DNA from: Brachionus koreanus
Taxonomy: Eukaryota; Rotifera; Eurotatoria; Ploima; Brachionidae
DNA length: 14,786 nt
Reading direction: 5' to 3'
Assembly: GCA_016987375.1 (NCBI GenBank)
Contig: PJRA01000263.1
Span: 2,239,591 to 2,254,376, forward strand
A model generated the notes under the pieces. That model saw nothing but the letters and a program-made list of their open reading frames with translations. It was not told the origin of the DNA and made no database searches. Shown here piece by piece: positions 1 through 6,952 of this stretch (its first letter is position 1; each line of letters starts with the position of its first letter). The position numbers and the translations under genes are program-made.

Positions 1-315
1 ATCATGCGTACGTTTTAAGAGTTCAAAAGTTCAAAATTAATAAAAAATAGCTAGCTATTACTTTCATGCTTATCTTTTTCTAACTGAAAACATTCTATAT
101 TCAACAAAATTCTATCTTTTAAGATAATAATCTAATTATTTTAAAATTTAAATAATTATTAATTTTGTTTTTTTCTTGGATAATCTTCTTTTCACTCTTT
201 AAACCTGTATTATTTAAATTTGAAACATAAAAATAAAAAAAATATATTTATAAATGAATTTTGTAAAATTTAACAAAAATGCAATTTGAGTCATCTAATC
301 ATTCAGCTTCTATGA
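1..315. other. AT-rich flank upstream of hAT relic, no gene seen
   Basis: I see no open frame, RNA gene or splice structure here. The stretch is A/T-rich and probably belongs to the decayed interior or flank of the hAT element that follows, because the transposase fragment begins abruptly after a stop at 313-315. A perfect 9-base inverted repeat (arms 297-305 and 313-321, 7-base loop) lies at the junction. Its significance is unknown. Confidence 0.5.
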
Positions 316-640
316 ATGATTTCAATGATTGAAAGGATCTTGAAAAATAAAAATGGTGTAACAGATAAAAAAGCATCAACAGAACTGATTCAATATTTAA
401 ATAGACCAGCACGAGTTAAAAATCTCCCAGGTTTTGATACGTTGAAATGGTGGTCGAAATCAAATTATAAGAACATGAAAAAAATTGCAAAAAATTATTC
501 AAGTATTAGTCCAACCAGTGTTCCATCAGATAAAAACATTTTTTGCAGCTGGTTTAACAATCACAGATGATAGAACTTCTCTAAGTCCAAAAAGTGTCAA
601 AAATTTTGTCTGTTTAAATTCTTGGTCAGGCAATTTATAA
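316..640 (+). pseudogene. hAT-family transposase C-terminal fragment, frameshifted
   Basis: This is the remnant of the C-terminal dimerisation region of a hAT-superfamily DNA transposase. In the first frame (316-570) I see LKWWSK, a spaced KKIAKNYSSI segment and TSVPSD, which match the family pattern LkWW...laklA..yLsipaTSvpsE. At the T-run 539-544 the homology leaves this frame and continues in the next one as FAAGLTITDDRTSLSPKSV and NFVCLNSW, ending at TAA 638-640. That matches the FS.aG.li...R..Lsp..v..l.fl..n tail of hAT transposases. One base gained or lost in the T-run explains the shift. A stop at 313-315 closes the frame upstream, and I found no DDE catalytic part or BED finger. It is therefore a 5'-truncated, non-functional relic rather than an active gene. 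Confidence 0.85.
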
Positions 641-835
641 TAAAATATACTTATGTAGATTTTCTGTTTTTTTTACAGAAATTTTTTAATTTAACTTGGA
701 TTTTTTATATTACAAATTTAATTAATAAAATATTTTTAAAAAAATTTGCAACAAATTTTTCCCAGTATCTACTAAAAAAATTTCAAATGAACAAGAATAA
801 CAAGAATTCAATAAACAGCAGGGAAAAAATCAATC
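641..835. other. AT-rich spacer between transposase relic and terminal repeats
   Basis: This is the presumed non-coding 3' part of the hAT element. The open frame at 622-870 has the composition of AT-rich noise (F, K, N, I) and no family motif, so I do not call it a gene. I see nothing else here. Confidence 0.5.
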
Positions 836-961
836 ACAAAACCGGTTTTACCGAAGTGGTTTTGAAATGAAATCGGTTCATAAAACTGGTTTCGAAAACA
901 GAACCGGTTCTTCCCAAAACTGTTTTCAAACCGGTTTTACAGAACCGTGCTACCAGGCCTA
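836..961 (+). mobile_element. 3' terminal region of hAT element with AACCGGTT-type subterminal repeats
   Basis: This block follows the transposase remnant and carries closely spaced, partly degenerate copies of AAACCGGTTT/GAACCGGTTC: cores near 839-848, 853-861, 871-877, 884-891, 901-910, 928-937 and 942-948. Read on the minus strand the end begins TAGGCCTGGTAGCACGGTTC, resembling terminal inverted repeats of hAT elements, which start near YARNG. Clustered short motifs in the subterminal region are where hAT transposases such as maize Ac bind. The likely outer edge is about 961, so an 8-base target duplication should start near 962. The partner 5' terminus is not visible in this window, so the element extends beyond it or has lost that end. 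Confidence 0.6.
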
Positions 962-1023
962 ACAAATATTTTTATAAATCTGATCAAATCAAATAAAATA
1001 AAATCTTGGTAAAAAAAATGTTT

Positions 1024-1029
1024 TTTATT
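1024..1029 (-). terminator. poly(A) signal candidate for the NFX1 gene
   Basis: AATAAA lies on the minus strand about 70 bases past the NFX1 stop codon. A second AATAAA (1097-1102) overlaps the stop codon itself and is too close to be the obvious choice. The choice is inferred from position only. Confidence 0.4.
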
Positions 1030-1097
1030 ATTCTATCAGAGTATGAATTCAAATAAATAATTTTTTTTTGGAAAATAAATCAGAAATAACAAAAATT

Positions 1098-4001
1098 TTA
1101 TTCAAAATCAAAATAGTCTATCGGTTGTTCATCATTTTTACTATTAGCAACAATTTTTTGATTTTCACTAGGATCTTGTTCATCAACTAAAGCACTAAAT
1201 GCTTTAGATAAAACAATAGGTTCGCTTTCAGGCAATAAACTTTTCATATTTGAACCAACTGGGTTCGAAACTTTTTTATTCAATTGTTTGATAGCAATTT
1301 TTGGCATACTTGTTTGCTTAGACCTGAGATCAATGCTTTTAGACAACAATACTGAAGGAACAAAACATTTTTCTTTGTTTCCGTAAAGTGTAACTGTTCG
1401 ATATGGCTCTGGATCTTCGGATACGGTTTCAATTCCATAATAAGTAGCCAATTCATGAACAAACCTTCTTTCATTTGCCTTTAAAGTTGGCAAATAGGCC
1501 ACTTTTTTTGACTTAAAAAGTCTACACTCATTCACCAATGCAGCAAATTTTTGTTCTATGCTAAACACAAAATCAGGTTCTTCTCTTGCAAAGCTTTTCA
1601 AAAAATCTTCGTAAATTGGTTGAGGTCTGCTTTGAGCTTCAATTTTTAATGCTTCGGTTATAGCTCGATTTCTTTCAGCCAAAAAGCAGTCTTCATCACA
1701 ATCTATTTCATATCGTTTCTTCATGGCTTCTTCTTTGTTAAATGTAGAAACATCAATGGTTCGATTAGTTAGCATTTCTTTTAACTGAGAAGCAATATTT
1801 TCAAAAACAACAGTTGATTCAGAATACATTTTTTGCATACATTTTATTTGTTTAGATTTTAGGCCGCATTTGCATTTTGCTGTGATCAGTACTTGGCAAA
1901 CAGTGTCTGGGCAAGGCGTATCACCATGACAAACAGAATTACATAGATGTTCACAATGAGGTCTTTTTTTTTTGCATAATTGTGTGCAAACTTGATGCTG
2001 CTCATCAACACATACGTCTTTATGGCATGTTCTTATGCATGTGTGCGAGCAATTAGGCAACTGTTTTCCGCATGGCTTTCCACAGCTCACGTCTTTTAAG
2101 TGACAAGGTATGTTATGCCGAATCTCATGATTTCCCATGCACATTTTAGATGTTAAAAACGAACAAGGAGGACAGGCGGCTTCGAAATGACAATTGTGAG
2201 TTACTGGATGATCACAGGAATGAGTTCGTGTACATGGATTGAGACACTCTAAAGGTTTTGTGCCACATCTTATCGGAGGATATTGAACTGTTTTTCCACA
2301 CTCACAAATCCTCTCTTCAAAACTTGCAACCAAACATCGCTTACATGGTCCACGGTGACACAAATCTTCACATCTATGTATACCGCAATTCAAGATCCTG
2401 TTGCATATTTGCATACAAATATGATCGTTATCATTACAGCAAAGATCATTGCACTGATGCTTACCACAAGATTTTTTTTTCTGACACCTTCTATTGCAAA
2501 ATACTGTTTCGGTTGCTTCACTACATTTAACTGGAAAAGCCTGTTTGCCGCATCGACATTTTACTTCAATGATTTTTTCACATGGAGGACATTCATCGAC
2601 ATGACATTTGCTTTCACATAAATGAACTTCATTCGTGTGCTTAGAATTACATGATAGAATTTTGGAACATTTTTTTTCACATGTCGGCACCGGATCAGTG
2701 CATTGGGTTCTTATAATTTTTTGACTAATTAATAAAAATTTAATTGAAGTTTTTCCACATGGACAGTTCATTAATTTTGAAGGCATTAGCATGCAAGATT
2801 GACATTCGCCCTGATGGCATTTATCTTGACATCTATGCTTTTTACAGTCAAGCAGTTTGTTGCAAATTTGATCACAACTAAACATGGAATTTTGAGCATT
2901 TTTGTGCTCAATCGAACCACATTTTACAGTTTTAATTTGCTGATGAGAATAGCAATTTATTTCTTCGTCCAAATCACATGGATCACAAGCACCTGAGTGA
3001 CAAATTTTTTCGCATTTATGAATTGAGCAATTTAGAATTTCACCGCACTTTTCCTCACACTGTGGGAATTTGTTTGAGCTACATTTAACTTGAAATTTAG
3101 CCCTGCCACAATTGCATGTACGATTAACTACCGCTTCGCATGGAGCGCAAGGTCCTGGATGACATATTTCATTGCATTTGTGTTTACAGTCTAGTTCTTC
3201 TGTTTGGTTAGATGTGCCTAATGATTTGCCGCACACTTCTTGACAACTGTGCGGAATTAATTTTAGGTGATAAAATGGGCGATTTTCTTTTTCAGGATTG
3301 GTTTTTTTGCCGCAAAAACATACATATTTATTTGGCACAGAATCGTATATTTTTTGACAACCAGGACAGCGCCACTTAGGACTGTTTTCTGTAACTTTGG
3401 CAGCCGGTGATAAGGCCCATTTTTTTATACAACCTAAGTGAAATATGTGATAACAACATTCACAACTCCAAATTTGTTTATCATTTCTAATTATTGAATA
3501 ACAAACCATGCATTCACACTTGTTTTTTTTCAGTTGATCGATAAGAATTTCACTTCGAGATAAATTGATGTTTTTCGCTTTGTCAGCGGTTTCTCCTCCT
3601 TTCGAATCAATTTTTTTCTTGTCTTTTTGTTTATTTTTTTTAAATTGATTTTTTCCATTTTCAATTTCATTTTTTTGACTAAATGGTCTTTCTTCATCTG
3701 TAGTTGTTTTTTTTGATTTGTTGATTTGATTCCTAGAATTGGAATATTTTTTGTGATTAAATGTATTATCGAATGAATTTTGTTCTGCTTGGCCATAAAA
3801 GTTCCTGTAGCTAGATTGATAATTGTTATTGTTATAATTATTTGAATAATTGCATTCTTCCTGATAATTTGGGTAAGAATAATTATTAGAACGGTTAAAA
3901 TTTCTCTGATTTCTATGAGGCTTACTGCGTCTAAAATTATTTGGACGATTTTGGGGCTCGTTTAAATTAAAGTTATTTTCTAAAACACTACTTTCGGTCA
4001 T
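1098..4001 (-). CDS. NFX1: NFX1-type zinc-finger protein (RING-like, NFX1 repeats, R3H), intronless
   Basis: This 967-residue protein is homologous to human NFX1, Drosophila shuttle craft and yeast FAP1, nucleic-acid-binding regulators with E3-ligase potential. Residues 1-75 form an Asn/Tyr/Arg-rich low-complexity tail and 86-135 a Lys-rich basic stretch. A variant RING finger follows at 162-216, with CMVC, WSCECCYHIFH, CIKKWA and WRCPGC. Residues 226-720 hold about eight or nine NFX1-type Cys/His repeats, e.g. CNEICHPGPCAPC at 276-288 and CEDLCHRGPCKRC at 544-556. The R3H domain at about 812-885 carries the defining R845-x3-H849 (RRFVHELATYYG). Length matches the family (965-1120). The start has in-frame ATG at 3999-4001 and the R/N-rich tail typical of the family; I see no clear PAM2 motif. 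It is a single open exon of 2.9 kb, whereas the other three genes here are cut every 100-400 bases. Human NFX1 and NFXL1 are paralogues; the R3H domain favours NFX1. Confidence 0.93.
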   Translation of the reverse strand: MTESSVLENNFNLNEPQNRPNNFRRSKPHRNQRNFNRSNNYSYPNYQEECNYSNNYNNNNYQSSYRNFYGQAEQNSFDNTFNHKKYSNSRNQINKSKKTTTDEERPFSQKNEIENGKNQFKKNKQKDKKKIDSKGGETADKAKNINLSRSEILIDQLKKNKCECMVCYSIIRNDKQIWSCECCYHIFHLGCIKKWALSPAAKVTENSPKWRCPGCQKIYDSVPNKYVCFCGKKTNPEKENRPFYHLKLIPHSCQEVCGKSLGTSNQTEELDCKHKCNEICHPGPCAPCEAVVNRTCNCGRAKFQVKCSSNKFPQCEEKCGEILNCSIHKCEKICHSGACDPCDLDEEINCYSHQQIKTVKCGSIEHKNAQNSMFSCDQICNKLLDCKKHRCQDKCHQGECQSCMLMPSKLMNCPCGKTSIKFLLISQKIIRTQCTDPVPTCEKKCSKILSCNSKHTNEVHLCESKCHVDECPPCEKIIEVKCRCGKQAFPVKCSEATETVFCNRRCQKKKSCGKHQCNDLCCNDNDHICMQICNRILNCGIHRCEDLCHRGPCKRCLVASFEERICECGKTVQYPPIRCGTKPLECLNPCTRTHSCDHPVTHNCHFEAACPPCSFLTSKMCMGNHEIRHNIPCHLKDVSCGKPCGKQLPNCSHTCIRTCHKDVCVDEQHQVCTQLCKKKRPHCEHLCNSVCHGDTPCPDTVCQVLITAKCKCGLKSKQIKCMQKMYSESTVVFENIASQLKEMLTNRTIDVSTFNKEEAMKKRYEIDCDEDCFLAERNRAITEALKIEAQSRPQPIYEDFLKSFAREEPDFVFSIEQKFAALVNECRLFKSKKVAYLPTLKANERRFVHELATYYGIETVSEDPEPYRTVTLYGNKEKCFVPSVLLSKSIDLRSKQTSMPKIAIKQLNKKVSNPVGSNMKSLLPESEPIVLSKAFSALVDEQDPSENQKIVANSKNDEQPIDYFDFE

Positions 4002-4460
4002 ATTTTAGCAAAATCGGCTATAATATTTTTTATCTATAAAAATACTTCTGGTCTTAGAAGTAAAATTAACAATGAGTTTAGGGATTATTTTTCTATATAT
4101 TTATACATAAAAGGAAAAAGATAAATATTCAGTCTTGAAGAGTTGTGCAATTTGTAAATGAGAATTTTTCAAATTTCGTTTTGTTGAGAAATTATATTAT
4201 ATTAAGATTAAGCAAAAGAGCACCTTCCAAAAATAGACATAATTTTAAAAAATTCTAATTTATGAATGTTATTTTACTTCAAAAATGAGTCAAATCCAAC
4301 TAAAATTTATCTTTGGACACATTAATGAAAAAAGAAACTAATTTACTTATTTCAGAAAAACAGCTCTTCGCTGATGTAAAAATTTAGATTTTTTTAATTA
4401 TTTGGTGTCTTGACAAAGACAACACAAAAAGTTACCATATAATTTGATCAACTTCTTCTT
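4002..4460. other. Intergenic DNA upstream of the NFX1 gene, no gene seen
   Basis: This is AT-rich DNA containing the presumed 5' leader and promoter of the NFX1 gene. A splice-acceptor-like AG (4018-4019, minus strand) lies 16 bases before the ATG. I see no convincing TATA box, coding exon or RNA gene. Confidence 0.4.
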
Positions 4461-4461
4461 A

Positions 4462-4563
4462 TTGTGACTGACTAACGCATAAACGCAGATATGGTTGCAA
4501 CCAAGGAGTTATATCTGCCATCTCAGTATTGATTTTTTATTCGCATGCGCTAGTCAATCACAA
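4462..4563 (-). repeat. Imperfect 19-bp inverted repeat with nested 8-bp stem (MITE or hairpin RNA candidate)
   Basis: The arms are 4462-4480 and 4545-4563. They differ at two positions only, and both become G-U wobbles when the minus strand is read as RNA, whereas on the plus strand they are A-C mismatches. A nested perfect 8-base pair (GCAGATAT 4485-4492 with ATATCTGC 4511-4518) encloses a loop containing the small palindrome GGTTGCAACC. The 5' side of the minus-strand hairpin carries about 26 extra unpaired bases, which is unlike a normal pre-miRNA. A terminal-inverted-repeat mini-transposon is the alternative. The flanks (TA on one side, CA on the other) do not form a clean target duplication. 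Confidence 0.5.
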
Positions 4564-4747
4564 CATTAATTGAATTTTAAATCTGATTCGAATTACATTT
4601 TATTACACTTTTTCTATTTTTACTGAATAAACAATTTTATTTACTTCGGTCTAAGTTTTAATATTGTAATTTTAGAACGGCCGTTTTCATATATATTTTT
4701 TAATTAATTTCTTAACAAATAAAACATAAAACCTTTTATTTGTTAAA

Positions 4748-4985
4748 CAGTTGGTAACGTAAAAGAGCACATCTGACGTCGAGGATAAAAGCTCCAGAAG
4801 ACTAATAAAAGTGCTTCTCGGCGGCAATAATGGGGAAAATGTGATATAGCGACTTCTCTGTCGATATCATTGGATTAGTTAACTAACTAAACCCTGAGCG
4901 TTTAAGTTAGAATTGAGCATAAATAGCTGCTCTTAAACGTCTAACGACGAGTTCGGATAGACGAGCCCATGGGTACTAATGTAAG
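4748..4985. other. GC-rich island with hairpins, candidate structured ncRNA or repeat relic
   Basis: G+C rises to about 40% here against about a quarter around it, without a long open frame. Local foldbacks include a 9-bp hairpin (4843-4847 with 4864-4868, and 4850-4853 with 4860-4863, loop 4854-4859, 2-base bulge). An 8-bp stem (4899-4906 with 4932-4939) encloses a 4-bp stem (4916-4919 with 4928-4931). I could not match it to tRNA, 5S rRNA, U1, U2, U4, U5, U6 or known spliced-leader RNA. The strand is unknown. It could be a non-coding RNA gene or a fragment of a SINE or LTR element. Confidence 0.4.
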
Positions 4986-5034
4986 CATTACAAAAACTAG
5001 TAAATATTAACGTATTTTTTTTTAAATTAAACTA

Positions 5035-5145
5035 GAATACATTGTATATGTATGTATCATACATAAAAAAAAATTTGTATTTTTTTGATTCATAAAATAC
5101 ATATTTTGTATCCCGAGATACATTATATATCCGAGAATACATCAA
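5035..5145. repeat. ATACAT-rich microrepeat patch
   Basis: Five copies of ATACAT occur at 5037, 5059, 5097, 5118 and 5137. The last two sit in longer units of the form CCGAGA(A)TACAT (5113-5123 and 5131-5142). One unit also forms a 6-bp hairpin (5107-5112 with 5117-5122, loop CCGA). It is probably a decaying minisatellite downstream of the lipase gene. Confidence 0.4.
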
Positions 5146-5264
5146 AATTAGTTAATTGATAGAGAATTTTTTGTGCAAATAAATTTGCTAAATAGTCTTG
5201 TTAAATAAAATGGTTAAATTTCAAAATAGCTGAAAACCGAGTTAGAAAATTTCTTTAATAATAT

Positions 5265-5270
5265 TTTATT
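5265..5270 (-). terminator. poly(A) signal of the lipase gene
   Basis: AATAAA on the minus strand begins about 15 bases past the lipase stop codon, which fits the short 3' UTRs of this compact genome. Confidence 0.55.
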
Positions 5271-5284
5271 TTCAAAAACAAATT

Positions 5285-6617
5285 CTATTGAATGCAATAT
5301 GGTGAATAATGATTTGTATCTAGATAGTAACTTCCTTGACTAAAATAAGACTTTGCATAATAACCCATTGGTGCACATCCTGTTATAGAATCACATTTAC
5401 ATCTTCCTTTGGCGAATCCATCTTTTTAAAATTTTTTTCAAATAGAATTTAAAAATAGAAAAAATTTTACCATAGTCATCACATGGTACTGAATTGAACT
5501 TGCAATTTGAAATGATACTTTCGGCAAAAAAAGCTGGTGCCCTATTGTGGCTACAAGCTATTTGTATGACTTTCAAAAGTGAACATTAAATTCAAAAAAA
5601 TTTTATTTTTTATTCTAAATTTACTCTCTGGAAATCTTGGATCCAATTTTAATCTAAGAATTTTGGTTTCTTTTTTCAATATGTTGATTATACCACAACC
5701 TACTTGAAAAAATCCTCCGTTTGGAAAATAATCTAAATGACCTATAGCTTTTCCAATTCCAAGAGTTCCGGCATCAGTATGAATAATGTCAACAAATCTA
5801 AATTTTAAAAAATAAAAAATTTCTTGGTTTGCTTCAAACTTTACTCAGCATCGGTTCTATCTAATCGACGTTCAGAATGACGGTTGAAAAACAAAGGACC
5901 TGTTAAAATAAAATATTTAACTTGAAATAACTCAGCAGACTAAATCTACCTGCTGGATCGAGTCCAGTAATTCTCCTAATTTTTATTTCTTTTCCTAAAA
6001 ATCCACATACCTTTCAAATGGTTTTTTTTTTATCAATCAAAAAATTATTTTCTGTTATATTTACATGAGCCCCTAAAAAATTACGAATTATTTCTAAAAT
6101 AAAAAACTAAATAAAATTACCTAGACTGTGTCCAATGCAATGAACTTTTGAAGGGTCTATTTTAGCCTCTTTGATAAATTGACCAACTTTTTTCCCTGCT
6201 ATTTCTACATTCTCAACAGCAGTAAAATAATTAGGTCCTTTGGCTCCATCTTTCCAATCAACATTTATTACATTTAAATTTTTCTTAATTTACAAACTTA
6301 TTTATAAATTTTTATTGTTTAAATGTTAATTACTTCTTTTTTTAGGAAATTGTTTTTAATTAGAACTATTTTTTCATCAAGTCCTTCATCGGTGAATCCA
6401 TGAATAATAAATTTAGTTTCTTGAGAGTAATTAAAACCTGATCTTATTTATTTTTAAAATATGAAAAATTCTTGGCTTCATTTTATACCTACATTGCAAT
6501 ATTGTCAAGTGTAAGTCTAAAAGGACTATTTAGATTCTTTTGACTAAAAAACAAAAAATCTGGCCAACAAATTGCGAATTGAATAATTGTTAAGAAAAAA
6601 ATATTTTGAAGAAACAT
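5285..6617 (-). CDS. Secreted pancreatic-lipase-family enzyme (triacylglycerol lipase or phospholipase A1), nine exons
   Basis: Exons (minus strand, 5' to 3'): 6493-6617, 6334-6442, 6121-6283, 6065-6072, 5950-6010, 5845-5899, 5625-5797, 5471-5569, 5285-5421. They total 930 nt and encode 309 residues; the introns are 47-55 bases. Residues 1-19 are a signal peptide. Family marks are the oxyanion-hole IHGF (55-58), NVINVDW, nucleophile S131 in GHSLGAH, catalytic D153 in RITGLDPAGP, FVDIIHTDA, HLDYFPNGG and catalytic H239 in ACSHNRA. The Ser-Asp and Ser-His spacings (22 and 108) are close to pancreatic lipase. A lid-like segment lies between C208 and C237, and a cysteine-rich tail ends in GYYA...YYLDTN. 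There is no C-terminal PLAT domain, as in insect-type family members. Exon 4 is only 8 nt but is required for GHSLGAH and frame. It probably hydrolyses dietary or membrane lipid outside the cell; lipase versus phospholipase A1 cannot be decided here. Confidence 0.92.
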
Positions 6618-6952
6618 CTTTGATAAAATTTGGTAAATGATCAAAAAAAATCTTCATTTATAAAATAACCAATTTATTTTTTTTATGTGATGTGAAAATT
6701 TGCAAGAATTGACATTTGATTGAATTTTAAAATTTTATCGAAATTTTTTAAAAAAAATGATAAAATTTTTAAGTCAGAATCAATATTGACTCGTGACTTA
6801 AATTTAGAAAAAATATCAAAACCATTTAATTTAAATTATAAATGATAAAAACTTTCCATTTCTAAATTTTTTTTATTTTATTTATGGCACAAATAAATAA
6901 ATTTAAGAAAAATATTGTTTTTTTCTAGTTTTAATTAAATAAAATAAATTCA
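6618..6952. other. Intergenic spacer: lipase promoter and PARP 3' UTR
   Basis: No coding sequence is seen in this AT-rich spacer. It holds the 3' UTR and poly(A) signals of the PARP gene (AATAAA on the minus strand at 6872-6877 and 6877-6882) and a TATA-like ATTTTATAAAT on the minus strand near 6655-6665, about 40 bases before the lipase ATG. An AG directly before that ATG (6618-6619) could be a splice acceptor. Confidence 0.4.
6872..6882 (-). terminator. Tandem poly(A) signals of the PARP gene
   Basis: Two overlapping AATAAA hexamers on the minus strand lie about 70-80 bases past the PARP stop codon. Confidence 0.45.

Noticed and set aside
622..870. 82-codon plus-strand open frame after the hAT transposase relic
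   Set aside because: It is AT-rich noise (F, K, N, I) with no family motif, it overlaps the true hAT tail in another frame, and it runs into the subterminal repeats.
1030..1075. A-run past NFX1 as a retrocopy poly(A) tail
   Set aside because: Runs of this length are everywhere in this AT-rich DNA, and I found no flanking target duplication.
2258..2996. Three plus-strand open frames of 65-112 codons antisense to NFX1
   Set aside because: They are shadows of the Cys/His-rich NFX1 repeats on the opposite strand, with no independent motifs.
4811..4822. Short resemblance of GTGCTTCTCGGC to the 5' end of U2 snRNA
   Set aside because: The match stops after about nine bases, and no branch-site recognition sequence or Sm site follows in the right place.
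4930..4975. Possible tRNA T-arm-like GAGTTCGGATAG in the GC-rich island
   Set aside because: No cloverleaf, anticodon stem or A box could be arranged around it.
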